DNA from: Litomosoides sigmodontis
Lineage: Eukaryota; Nematoda; Chromadorea; Rhabditida; Onchocercidae
Assembly: GCA_963070105.1 (NCBI GenBank)
Contig: OY718806.1
Location: 6,407,865 to 6,471,864 of the forward strand
DNA: 64,000 nt
Direction of reading: 5' to 3'
Shown here: one piece after another, positions 52,251 to 64,000 of the stretch
Layout of the letters: every line of letters starts with the position of its first letter
Numbering within the stretch: position 1 is the stretch's first letter
Notes under the pieces: generated by a model
Told to the model about the DNA's origin: nothing
What the model saw: the letters and a program-made list of their open reading frames with translations, nothing else
The model's database searches: none
Made by a program: the position numbers and the translations under genes

Positions 52251-54676
52251 ATGTTTCAGCTTGATAATCGAACAGATATTTCATCTTTTCTGGTAGGGCG
52301 GTCGGTCACACGGAAGGTAATGTTGGATGGGCAAATCACTGCTGCTTCAAGTATTGTACGAAGGACATGCAGCAGCTCCAATTCAGAAGATTTTTCTGAC
52401 GGTAATTGTGGTGCTTATTTCAAATGAATATTTGAAAAGTAATATGTTGATCGGTAATTGAAATGAATTGGTTCGGGAAATGCTGCATTAACTTCTGGGG
52501 TTGAAATCATGGTAAGAAGACAACAAATAAATATCACGTAGAGTGACCAGTAACGCGTCCTGACACAAAATGTTTCTCACTCTGGTAGCATTAGGGTACT
52601 TGTTTGCTGCATTTGAAAGTCTAAGAAATTGCAGGTGATGGGGGACGTGCTCCATTATTAAACAGTTTTGTGCCGTCAGCGGATAATGCCGTTAAAATCG
52701 ATCTCAACCTTTCCGACGTTATCGTGCAGACATCAAGCAATTCTGCTGATAAATTTCCAAAAGAACGTTATAAAGCTGCTGTATGTTGCTACCATTGTTT
52801 ATTTAATGCTAATTTACGGTGTGTTTGCGGAGAAGAATTCGTGCGACTATGATCTTTTAACCAAAGCATCAAGTCATTTGCTTAAATAAATTGTTAATGA
52901 GAAGTGGAAGTTGAAGATATCAGTGGGTTTGCTGATAACAGCGGCTGTTTGCAATGATCTCGTATTATCGTTCATCCATGAGAAGGTGCCACAGGAGCCG
53001 CCTTTGCCTGATGCTGTATTCGCTCACACACCTTACATTCCTTGGGCAGTAGCAGTGTCCGAATATCTTATGCTTGCCTCATTCACGTGTATGCTTGCAT
53101 TAACTGTTATACATAGACACCGGTGGATTATACTTAGGTTCGTTGATTTCCCTTGTAAACTGCCAACATTCAAAAAGCTGGGGGTCACTCCGAAAGTTTT
53201 CGTAAATGAGAGGGGAGAAAGTCCGGAAAATACACTTGATAAAGGTAATCGTCTTCTAGAAGAATCGCCGTCATCGGGTCCTTGTTATATTTTGGACGTT
53301 GCCTAACCATGCTCGTGACACAAGTACCTATTGCAGATCCCAATTATTATTGCTCACCACATCTAAGTGTCTGTTTTTTTCCACTGCTTTTATTTCTTCA
53401 TTGTGGCTTGGAAATTTTTTTGATCAAACCTTTTTGGTCTTTAAAATAATGTCCTGATAATTTGTTTTCTCTAACTGATTTTACTTTCGTTCCCTATATT
53501 AGGAAGTGCTCATTAAATTGATGTTTTGTTGCACACTTCCGTTTCTCTAGGATTTCATCCATTTTTCAAATGGTTTAGGACGCTAATTACACTCTAACGA
53601 ATATAGTCCTTAGAGCGATGCGAATTGTAAGCGGTGCCGGATTGATGATTAATGGAAAGCATACGCTTTGTGGTGACTATATTTATAGTGGTCATACAGT
53701 TGTTCTTGTCACTAGTTGCTTATTTATCACAGAATGTAGGTTTTTGGAGAGTATTTTGTTTGGTAGATAGGAATAAACGGAAGTACTCAAGTCCAAGTTT
53801 CAAGTTTATCATGAATTCACAAAACTTTTGCCTGTTCGAGGCGACAAAGCCTGTTAATAGAATCTGAGAAAGTGCTAATGTTCCTCGTATTCAACAATTA
53901 GTTTAGACAGTCCACGACGTTGGAAACCGTTGCATTTCCTTTCAATAATGGTCTCAGCTGTTGCTGTTGTGTTGCTACTGATATCGCGTGCTCATTATAC
54001 AATCGATGTTATCATATCATATTGGATATCTACGCGGGTTTTCTGGACTTACCATACATTGGCTGCGTTTCCAAGTCTTCGAGTATGCTTTTATCGGATT
54101 TATCATGATTTATCATTTACCACTAATCGGATTTATCATTATTTTTCATGACAATTTGCAAAGAATAAATTTATATAGATTAGATTTGTTTTCCTACTTT
54201 GTAATCTAATTTTTATAAATACATATTGAATGAAATAGCATTTTGCTCTCAGAATGCCAGCTCTCACTACAATCACTTATCGAAATTTTATTGGTATCGA
54301 TTATTTTTGTTCATGGAGGGAAATTTGCATAAACCTGTGCCAAGAAGGTATTATTTCCGTGCATTGGAAATAAATATTTGATCATTGTTGCCATTCATAT
54401 TCTGAAATATTATCAGTTGTAAAATCTCACTTTCCATCCCGCTTCCAACCTATTCTGGATTTACACGCGACAAATAAGCTAGTATATTCCTGTTTTCACC
54501 AGGATCTGCTCTTCACCTCTCTTTAATGCTTCTAAGGTTTGATCTATTTGCTGTAACATCATGAATAAATATCTGTAAATTGTCTTAATTTGCAAAGTTC
54601 TCTTTAAAGGTTTGATTGGCCATTTCCTCGGATGCGATTTGGTATGCGGACTACTTACAAAACAAACTTATCATGA
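52251..54676 (+). CDS. sms: sphingomyelin synthase
   Basis: Predicted to transfer phosphocholine from phosphatidylcholine to ceramide in Golgi or plasma membrane. Eight exons in perfect phase give 373 residues: 52251-52401, 52635-52780, 52917-53137, 53260-53368, 53579-53735, 53907-54082, 54253-54347, 54610-54676. After a Ser-rich cytosolic N-terminus, the first membrane span leads into [13 protein letters not shown], then [28 protein letters not shown], the catalytic [10 protein letters not shown] block and [18 protein letters not shown]. The triad residues fall at about H248, H291 and D295. Their spacing (43 and 4) equals that remembered for human SMS1 (H285, H328, D332), so the enzyme should be active. 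The C-terminus keeps FDWPFPR. Start ATG 52251 is the most upstream ATG of the open frame; a later in-frame ATG near 52322 is possible. No SAM domain is visible. Confidence 0.92.
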
Positions 54677-55802
54677 AAAAAATTAGTTTTGGCCAACATG
54701 GGTGAGCATCAAACAGCAATAGAGACTATCGAAGGTTGAATGTGTATGGAATTAATGGCAGAAAAGATGCAGAAGAGAAACTTCTAACTTCAAGGTTATT
54801 GTGCCCTAATAAACTTGACGCGTGATTCCGCTTTCTCAGAAATTTGCTTTATGTTATGTCTTGTAAGCATTCTCTTCATCCTATATCATTTTGAGCTCAA
54901 ATCCAAATTTTATTCGAAAAGAACAAAGCAGTTTTTAGTGGCTTTGTGTTTCAACATATTTTAGTTATTTTTTCAATCAGAAGGAAAAAAACTACCCAAC
55001 TGCAAAGCTTGCATAAATTCATATCTTTCTTTCCACATATCCATTATATATGTTCTTAATTACCAGTTGGTCTTTTCTCTTTCACATTACGGGCTAAAAT
55101 TACCAGAGCTGTAATGGTGTCATATTAATAATGAATCCTGTGGTTTTCCATTTTATTTGCTCAACTCCTAAACATCAAAAATTCGTAATCCAACTTGTCC
55201 TTCCAATGTACCTGTTCTGCACTTAAAATTTCCTTTAAATTGTAACTCCAAGAGCCTTATCTTTGTACCGGAATCGATGGATTGAGAAAATTCACAAAAT
55301 TTGCTTCAATGAGACTATAATTTGTTTTATTTTTATGTATATCAGTACCTGACTAACGCATCCCTTTTCTCGTATACGATTGATTCCAGCTGTTTCACGT
55401 CTTTCTTGCTCTATCTACAAATTGGAAACGTAATGTTGTCAGTCATAACCCGAGTTCTAGAAATGGAAATATTATACCTGATTTCCTATCCATTAATACC
55501 ATTACATGGTTCTTTCTCATTTTATATACTGTTTACACATGCCTGCTACAGTTTTCCCAAATAAAAGCTGTTATCATAGTCACCTAAACAATCAGATGTA
55601 AGGGAGCTTTGAATTTGAATTATTTCAGGAGAAATTCTGAACGATTAACTTATCCCTGTGTGAGTAGTAATGAAACTTAGATTCCTGAGCTATTTTCGTA
55701 CCTCAGGGATCTAACTTTCGTAAACTCGGACAGCGCTTAAACCTCCATGAGCTCTGAACGTACTTGTGCCTGTGTGTTAAGGCATTTTTTCTGTTGAATT
55801 AG
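54677..55802. other. 3' flank and intergenic, no gene seen
   Basis: AT-rich sequence after the synthase gene. Hydrophobic frames around 55.3-55.5 kb lack splice context and are probably chance. Confidence 0.4.
54808..54813 (+). terminator. candidate polyadenylation signal AATAAA
   Basis: AATAAA 132 bases after the stop of the sphingomyelin synthase gene. Confidence 0.4.
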
Positions 55803-56246
55803 GTTATTTCAAGGAGGCATTTCCACTATAATAAAATATTGGTTGGCGCTGAACTGTTGGAAGTATCAAACGCATCACGAGTGCTGAGTTTACTTTCGTT
55901 TTATAAATTCTTATTGGAAGCCCTTTTCACGAATAGTTTAGCAGGAAGTTTGAAGAAGTTGATACTGTTAATGCGGAAAATCTCGAACATTTTTTAAATG
56001 AGCGTTTTCGACAGGAATTCTCATTTCATCACTTACGCAAAATTATTAAATAAAATGCACAAATGTTCTGCTGGTTATCTTCAGCATATCGATAATAAAC
56101 AATCGGTTATCGTTAAGGCTCCCAAAAGATTTGGAAAATATCTCAAAAATTATGGCGAATATCAATTTTTAATTTTGGAAAAGGTTATACATATGTATAA
56201 TAAATGTCCTCCGAAACTTGATAATATCATTACTTTCATGAGATAA
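55803..56246 (+). CDS. possible exons of an unrecognised gene
   Basis: An open frame without ATG follows a possible acceptor at 55801-55802 and reads as a helical protein (RRHFHYNKILVGAELLEVSN, then SLLSFYKFLLEALFTN). A 48-base GT...AG stretch at 55967-56014 would join it in phase to a second frame (YAKLLNKMHKCSAGYL, VKAPKRFGKYLKNYGEY) ending at TAA 56244-56246, 131 codons in all. More coding-like sequence lies at 56408-56535 (QTNKQLRQVMETEEVNAASI) and 56547-56679. A competing frame over 55935-56050 is also protein-like, so the model is doubtful. It could be a broken gene lying against the 3' end of the minus-strand locus. No family recognised. Confidence 0.3.
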
Positions 56247-56682
56247 AAAGTGATGATATTAATAAATTATTGCAATCTAAAATTGACGATTGAAACTTTA
56301 AAATCTATTAGAACAATGAATCATGAAAGATTACTTTCTTTTAAACTTGCAACAACTGACATACATTTTTAGGAGAACATATGAAAAACATATGGACAAT
56401 TAATATATAGTTTTGTAGAGCAAACAAACAAACAACTCCGGCAGGTCATGGAAACCGAGGAAGTAAATGCAGCTTCAATACGGCAAGTGTTTTCAAAACG
56501 TGAAAAACTCCATGAGTACCATATTTCAGTCAGGTGAAGTCGTGATGTTGGAACGAATAATATTAGTTATCCAGGACTTAGAAGAAAACAAAGAACTGAA
56601 GGACATGCATAAGGCAGTGCAGCACTCATTTAACGATAAGTGCCATGTATATACATCATTTAAAAGGAAATTTTTATGAAAA

Positions 56683-59544
56683 TCAGTAAGCGACGGATAT
56701 TCTCCATGGTTTCTCAGTACTACTTTGGGCTGTGTTCTCGTAGCATTCAGTTGCATCGTATGCTAGAGTACGTTGCAACATTTCATCTCCATAATTGGAA
56801 TTTGTCTGTTGCTGCTGCTGCTTAGTCATTTTTTCACTACCATTATTACGGTAAGAATTGTCATATTTTGCTCCTACTTCTGTAACACTCCCATTCGGTT
56901 TCATGTTGTTGCTTTCCTAAAAATGCAGGGAGTGATTAGCGACCAATAAACGGAAGTTTTTTACTTAGTTATGTGACTCTACTCTACGAACTAACATCAT
57001 TTCTACCTCCTTCGTAAAGGTAACGAAAAAGAGAATCAATGAAATGATACTGCGATTTTCTCTACTGTTTGAAGTTGTGATAGATTCATGGATAAATATA
57101 ATTATTATATATCACTTTAATGCAAACTTCTCATCTTTTAATGGACTAATGGCTTATTAACTTTGTATTTTATTTACACTTATTTTAGAAGAATTTGGTC
57201 TTAGATGAGAATAAATTTGTAAAGTGCATTTAAATGATATGAAACTCCTCATGAGAATTTTATTGATCTATTGATATTTAACTGAAATAAACCAATTGCT
57301 TACGCTACAGCCTTGTGAATATTGATCGTATTTGTGACCAGTTGCATTACTTGAATGCATCCCACGGCATTGGCTCGAAATTGGATCGTAACTTCGGTAA
57401 TCGGGCTCAGGTATGTACACATCACCACGAGGAGTTGATCGTGAACGATAACGGTATGTTGCCTGGTAAAATAGAAATATTGCTGCATGGATATAATTCA
57501 GTATTTTTTTAATGGTTGCTAACATTTTAGAAACAGAACAGAACCTGTCCTTCAAAAAATTTTCGTCCATTCCGACAAGCTTCTGTATCGAACATTGCTG
57601 CTTTGGAACGAACATCAGAATGTATTTGGCTCAGTTCTTTGCGAGATTCGCATTCGCCGAATACTTCAAGTGATTTCGTAGTAGCAGTGTATACTGGTGA
57701 AATAACCACTGCTGCCTCATCTCTATCTGTTTTGGTCCTCTCTGAATCCATCCCAAAGTATTGCACTGCCAGTTGCTTTTGTCGGTGTGGCTGCTGTCGA
57801 GAATCTAAAAAGCAAAAATTAATTTTAAAAAAAGGGAATAAAAAAGATAATATAAACAACCTTGGGATCATAGCAAATTGTTCATCAATTTGGAAAACAT
57901 AAGTATAATCAAATTCAAAGCTATAAATAATTCAGAAATATGATCGAAATGCAATGAAACCTTCTTTCACGAAAGCAATTTCTCGTTCAAGGCGATTTTC
58001 GACATCATTAACCCAGCTGAAGTCAATATCGCTGACTTCTGTCTTCATATTCGAACTCTGGGTTAATGAACTGATCGTGGAACCATAGTCCGCACTTCTG
58101 AAAAGTTGAGGATTAAAAAATTAAAGCATATAAAGGAAAGATTTGATTCAGCAGATATAATACATTTAGAAATCTTAGAAAAGTGTCTCCTGAAAACCAT
58201 AAAAGAAGTGCATTTCATTCTATATTAGTTAATACATTGCGTCCCATAGAAAATTTTAACTATTGATGAAACAATTAAAGTGGACTTTTTGAGAGGAAAG
58301 TATCCCAACTGCGCTTGTTGCGTGGTTTGATTTTGCATTGTTGCTCCAGCAGCAGAATTATACCGTTGGAATGGATTTGAAGCCACCACATCAGTTGGAA
58401 ATATCTGAAGAAAGTTTAAAAATATGTTCCAACTTCACAATTTGAGATTCAAAACTGCTAATGATGTGAACACTTTAACCGTCAAAATAATGTGCATGAT
58501 ATTACAAAGATAAAACCGCTACGCTAATGTAGATGCAAATTTCAGGCCAAGATTACAGCAAAGAATAGCAACGTAGATGGGCACTTTTCACTTAATAAAA
58601 TTAAAATGTAACCGAAATACAAGAAAAGGTAACCTTGCCATCATCGGTTGAATCAGTTCCACTTTTGGAAAACAGCTGAACATTCTTCTCTGAAACTCTC
58701 TCAGCTTCTTGTGTTATTTTAACAGGTATGTTACGATCCAGTTTGATGTCATTATCATGTTCACTACCAATGATATTATTTCGATATCCATAATTTCGCT
58801 CATCGCAATCACGGGACGTTGCTACTTTGTGGTGACTGCATTCGCCAACAATGGTTGCAGTATTTCTGGATGCATAGTTTATATCCGATGATTTATGACC
58901 AATTTCACCGTTTCTAACTTCATTACTTGTTTTTTCATCAATAGCAGCAGTCTCATGCCGTACAGTAGCTGATGGTCCTCCACCTTTGGTAACCAAATTC
59001 AATTGCTGCAACCGTCTAGGTGTTCCAGCAAGTCCAACATCATTTCTGGATCCTCGTATTCGTTGCAAATGCTGGTTCGATGAATTCTTCAACTGTACTG
59101 GTGATGGTGCCTGATGGTGCAACGACGACGAATGATCGGTAGTTGACGTCATGCGACTTCGATCAGATGTATTCGTAGATGGGGCGGAATGGGTCATTCG
59201 TAAATCCGATACAGCAAAACCATTTGAATAGCCGCTTAAATTGTAAAGACAGTCAAGTGAACCATTTGATTAGTCGATTAGTTCCCATATTCTAATTTAA
59301 AATTTCTAAAAGGATCAAAATTTTTTTCGAAACGAGACGTAAGAGCTACTGTGGGTAATGTAAATCAGTTTAACCTGCAAAAGGATGATTTCGGTGGACC
59401 AGAAGGCATATCAGGAACGGTGGTACTATTGTAAGCTTGACATTTTCCCACTTTGCGCTTTTTCCAGATACGTTTCTGTGCTGCTGGAACATCTACATAA
59501 CCATCCAGAACCTGTCTGCAATGCTCGATTGTTGTAGCAGACAT
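56683..59544 (-). CDS. unknown low-complexity protein, short form
   Basis: Seven exons in perfect phase on the minus strand: 59544-59375, 59234-58634, 58404-58310, 58097-57961, 57804-57545, 57462-57304, 56916-56683, giving 551 residues. The first exon has no acceptor before its ATG and so is a true 5' coding end (MSATTIEHCRQVLDGYVDVP, then a KRIWKKRKVGK basic patch). The large second exon is Ser/Thr/Asn-rich and largely disordered by eye. Later parts include a charged helix (SWVNDVENRLEREIAFVKE), RSKAAMFDTEACRNGRKFF, YIPEPDYRSYDPIS and a Gln-rich stretch near the C-terminus. No catalytic domain, signal peptide or membrane segment. The composition fits a scaffold or cytoskeletal adaptor, but that is only a guess. 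No family was recognised. Confidence 0.7.
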
Positions 59545-60335
59545 TTTTGAAATTCGTTTTCATTTTAAAATGAGCAAGCCATAATCCAGCTTAATACTAG
59601 TGATTTCTTATTTCGGAATTTCCATCACGGTTTTCCTGTTAAGTGTCCTGCATATCATGATGCGTATAAAAAATAAACGTAAGAAACAAACAGCAATACA
59701 AATAAATGTGAGTAAAGGTTAACATTCAAAGCTACAATTTATCTTTCATTATCTACTTGCTGGAATGCAATTCGAAAAAAAAGATGAAAGTTTTTGAACT
59801 TCTCTAACAATGTTTAAAGGTAAATAAATTCAAATTTTATGCTTTGGTATGCATTAGTTTTTGATTTTTTTGCAAAAACAATGTGAAATGGCTTAGTTAA
59901 ACAATTTTTTTTAAAACAAAAAGAAATGTGTGCGGGAAAAAATGAAATGGAAAGGGAAGAGAAATAATATAATATCGGGTATCCCATAAAATTCTGTGCA
60001 AAACGGTCCTTCCGGATCCATATGTGTTTGTATTTTGGAATGTGTGTAAATTACTAATGGGTTTATGCATTTGTCCTTGAAGACTAGAACAATCCGTTGT
60101 CATTCGAACATGCATTATCGTGCTGAATTCCATCAGCATTTGCCGTTAATTAATTACACTATTAAATGACTACCAAGTCGTAGTAACATCATTATATGCT
60201 GCTAACTGATAGTGTTTCAATTGAATGGATATTATCAGACATCGCAAATTTTAAGTGAATCATCACTTAATTCAGTAGGTTGCTCAAAATTTTATCTCAA
60301 TGAATGTTGAGATAAATTACTATTTCAAAAAGAAC

Positions 60336-60931
60336 CTTGACAAATTGTCGACGGAAAAAGCACGAGAACACTGTAACAGAGGTGTTGTTACTGGTGCGTG
60401 GGGTGGAATGATGTTTGCAGGAAAGGGACCCATTTTTTTCAACATTTTTTTCTGTCTTTTTTGCCACTTCTTGAACTGTTTCAAAGTTGGAGGCGGAATA
60501 GGCATAACTGTTGGCATTGGCAGCACTGTTGATGGTGTTCCACATGGGCCATCCATAAAGAACGGTTCATTAAGCGATAAACGAGAATCGCCGATTTTCC
60601 AGTTCTGCAAAAATCATTTCCTTTTAAAATATTAAAAACTGTAGGAATCGTCAAAGACAAATGAACTGCTTTTACACAAGTAAATATGATAAAACGCAGT
60701 AATATTGTGCGTGCATTAGCCTATTCTGCACTATCAAAAATTATAAGACTCGTCTTTACAATGCAAAAAATAAAATAAATGAAAATAATGGCAATGGTAA
60801 AAATCCAGTGTTACCAGTGCGACACAACGCGATGCATTGTGCCTTCCCCCCTGATAGTTTTATGAGCACCGATTAAAAAGTAAAACTTTTAGTAATGAAG
60901 GATTGAATTGACAATAGAGAAACAAGTTTCC

Positions 60932-61022
<91 letters not shown>

Positions 61023-63058
61023 TGTTTGTATATATGCACCGTGTATGTTTGCGTACCACGATGGGAATCCTAAATGGTTGCGATAATGCATTTTACAAAT
61101 TAAGAAGATTTTTCCTTCTCCTTCCCTTGAAATTTATTTCTGAGATAGTCACGAAAAAATTTTCGATATGAGTGTAAATATTTAGCTTTTTTTGGAAGAG
61201 GAACTTCGGTCTGTGTTTTAATTGTAAATTGAATTAGAAGAAGTAAAAAAAAAAGAGCTATATCAAACTGACTCGAATATATTTTGCACTTTAACTCAGT
61301 CTACAGAAAAAAATTTAAGTGGAAAGAATGTATTCATAAAAGACAGATATCTGCGTGGAATTTCTCGACTGTCAATATGTGTGTCAAAGAAAATTTGGAT
61401 AAATTTCGAAAGCGTTTGCAAATGCAGAAGAATAAAAGAGTGCAATGAATGTGAGAAATATTGCTGATCTAACAAGAAAAACTATTCTCATTTATCTCCG
61501 ATAAAAAAATCGTGACACTTTGTTTAAACAAATTTTCAAGAGCTAAAATGTGATGTTTCGAGAAAAAACTGTAAATGAAATGGACAGAAAACAGCAAAAA
61601 TCCTAGTATTTTCACCATGGCTACTTATCTGTCATACGATCACTACATGTCCCCTATCCTTTAACTATTTCATTAATAACTAATCATATCGGTGTAAAAA
61701 GTAAAATCAAACATTGTTTTGTTGTTTTTCGAAAAAAAATATAATTCCATCTGTCGAAAAGTGCAAATCATTTAGAAATTATGCAACGAAAAAGGACTAA
61801 TTTATCACAAAAACACCGGTGAGTAGAACTGATCTGATTTAAGATTACAAAAGTAACATAAGAGTTAGGAAACATTTAAATTCATAACAATCCTATTTAT
61901 TTTGTCACTTCTACGAACTAAGGAATTAGCAAGCTCCAATTAATTATTCATGAAAGCAAAAGAGAAATTCTAAAAAGCATGCTGTTTGAAAGTGCTTTGC
62001 GAATCACAATGACACATCAGAGAAGTTTTTAAAAATTTTTCCTGAATGTGACAACAATATGTTGCCTCTACATTTCTTCGTAATTACTAAAATTCCAATA
62101 AGTTAATCGTTTAAAGACATATCAAATCAGTTCCACAACATCGTAACCCTCAAAAAAAAGAATAATAACGTGTCTAATTTCAATAACTTGAAGTTATCAG
62201 GTTAAGAGCGACTTATCAGCAGATTTCAACCACAAGGATAAAAGATGCAACGTCAAACTGACTACAGGAATAGTGCTGTGTTGGATCTGACAAGAAACGA
62301 TATGATGATTGAAGAAAATTCTTCCGTAATATGTAATCTTAATCTTCTGTAATATTGTGGATTCTGTGCGTTAAAGTGTTGGAGCAGAAAGCTCACGTGA
62401 ATCGGATTCTGTTGCTTGTGAGAAGAGAGATTAATAGAAGTGTGAAAGTTTCATTGGGTACTAAATTGTTAACCTCTTCCGCACCCTTAATTCTGATGAA
62501 TGGATAGCAGGTTCGCTCATTTAGAAAACTTCAAGCAATCATCTTTTCTTCTAGCGCAATAAAGAAACTCACATAATACTTTTATGCGGTGGATGAGAAC
62601 TTTGAATTTAACTGAACCAGCAAGATTATGCAATCGTGCAGTGCTCAAAATTAATCTATTAGTGACAGTTTTGGGAATGAAAATTGAGTTTGAAAACAAC
62701 GCATCGCTCTCACTTCACGAGCTAAATCAAAACCGAACGACATGAAACACAAATTTTTGAAGTTGAGAAGAAGGCGGAACGGAGATTACTTTCCAACACA
62801 AAGCAACTCTTGAGGCAATAATAAGCTTTAACTAACTTTTGCGTGCCATTGTTCCGAATCGGCTGGACTGGTCATGTATCCGGAATCGGTGCCACTGAAG
62901 TGTTGGAGAGAGTTGGCTGAGTGATGGAAAACAGGTGCTCCGTATGAATGGGTGATGAAAGGTGCTGTGTAGTAATGTTTCGAGGCATTTTTTGAACCTG
63001 ATCCTGATCCCAGTAGATGCGGGGGTATCTGGGACGACGATGACGACTTATTTCCCAT
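60336..63058 (-). CDS. alternative N-terminal exons, myristoylation-type start
   Basis: Two minus-strand exons, 63058-62837 and 60604-60336, join in phase 0. The first starts [20 protein letters not shown]; Gly2 with Ser6 fits an N-myristoylation signal, so the product may sit on membranes. The second has a Pro-rich run ([12 protein letters not shown]), a basic helix ([17 protein letters not shown]) and ends ...FSVDNLS in phase 2 at a GTTCTT donor. That phase equals the one required by the exon at 59234, so these exons can splice to the body of the locus at 56683-59234 and give a 658-residue long form. Alternatively the second exon could be terminal, stopping about seven codons later. The exons look real from composition and splice sites; their attachment to the downstream exons is inference. 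Confidence 0.6.
60935..61018. repeat. AT microsatellite in a long intron
   Basis: 42 perfect AT units within the intron between 62837 and 60604. The rest of that 2.2-kb intron shows no other exon or repeat I could recognise. Confidence 0.95.
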
Positions 63059-64000
63059 TCCCTCAACTGTTGCAGTTGCAGTCCATTCACGTCAACGCTA
63101 CGCTACCACCACACAAACCGAGGTGCTGCTGAGCTGTGGAGCTTCCTGTCTCCAATGGTGCTCCCCTGTCGCACACTCCCGACGGCAGCAACAGTCGCCC
63201 TTTCCTTGCCTGAAACGTCCGCCTCCCTCTCTTCCTCCTCTCCTCTCCACTCCAACGCCTTCTTTCTCCCTCGGGAATGTCCCTCCGTCAGAGAGACACT
63301 GTATTTGTGACACAGATGGTGATGATGTGACGGCGATTCCTTCACACTACACCACTCGATAAGACCCGTCAAGATGAGATCGCCGATCTCCCATGCATAT
63401 CTGTTCTGTCACTGTCGCCCTCCACCTCTCTCCTTCACCTCCACACTCCTGTCATCATCAGCACTTCACTTACAAAAAAGTCGGTAGGTCACCTGGATTG
63501 CAAGCAAGCAAGTCTTAATTGTAGTTCAACACAGATGGGCTATTCAATCCTCAGCAGAACCTTTGAAAATGCTTGTTGAATTGTTGAGTGCAACAGAAAT
63601 ATTCTCCACTGAAGTAATTTCACTTTCTACTCAGTCACATTTCAGGTACGAATTACGAGAATGTTCACATTCCGTTCCGTCTTTGGTGTCATGCATGACG
63701 TGCAGTAGCAATAATGTTGTGTTGTGTGCGCTTTGGGTTCCAAAGGTCAAGTTAGAAATGGGCAAAGGGCAGTGCCGCGCCCGCCTCATGTCCTGCTCCT
63801 CTTAACGCTGCGTTTCCCCAGCAAATTCCCATGCAGCGCGAAGTGGCTCAGCTCACTGGGCCGAGAGTGAAAGTCATTGATTGTACCTAACCCCTACACC
63901 ACCGTTCATTATCAAAATATCACTGCACGCCACAGGTAAAGGTCAACTACAAACGACTCGATATGCCGCTGCGACAAATGCATGTTCACATGCCACTTTC
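63059..64000. other. upstream region of the minus-strand locus
   Basis: GC-richer than its surroundings around 63.1-63.5 kb, with CCT/TCC-rich stretches just upstream of the MGNK start. It probably contains the 5' UTR and promoter of the long form. Open frames on both strands here overlap and look compositional. Confidence 0.4.

Overview
This is a eukaryotic, AT-rich, intron-dense window that looks like nematode genomic DNA. Exons are short, splice sites are GTRAGT/TTTCAG-type, and introns run mostly from about 50 to 600 bases. Most recognisable proteins align to animal families from memory, including a complete unc-31/CAPS gene. Introns longer than is usual in Caenorhabditis would fit a spirurid/filarial (clade III) worm, but that placement is inference. 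There are no operons in the bacterial sense, no CRISPR, no rRNA and no recognisable tRNA.

Layout. On the minus strand at 1.9-5.7 kb lies a mitochondrial NAD kinase (NADK2 type). On the plus strand at 8.5-9.6 kb lies a small secreted protein with eight cysteines that I do not recognise. After about 5 kb with only decayed-looking coding traces, unc-31/CAPS occupies 14.7-27.5 kb (+) in about 35 exons, with C2, PH and MUN regions. Tail to tail with it, on the minus strand at 28.5-33.3 kb, is a polytopic major-facilitator transporter (MFSD4-like) whose first exon may be a separate two-helix membrane protein. An intergenic block rich in simple repeats follows. It contains a two-exon plus-strand gene at 38.0-38.4 kb for a protein of about 105 residues with a CX9C motif. 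A ZC3H4/Suppressor-of-sable-like CCCH zinc-finger gene lies at 40.3-44.8 kb (+), and a sphingomyelin synthase at 52.3-54.7 kb (+). A minus-strand locus at 56.7-63.1 kb encodes a low-complexity protein of unknown family with two alternative N-termini, one a predicted N-myristoylation sequence.

The genes are independent housekeeping or neuronal units, not a linked system. The exon models were derived by hand from reading frame, splice consensus and remembered family alignments; phase agreement is exact in unc-31, the zinc-finger gene, the synthase and the last locus. It fails at one junction each in the NAD kinase and the transporter. The points most worth a second look are these two junctions (one beside a perfect palindrome, one at an intron bordered by a direct repeat), a GDDGT version of the NAD-kinase GGDGT motif, a probable GC-AG intron in unc-31, the first-exon/stop-codon choice in the transporter, and the two unrecognised small genes.
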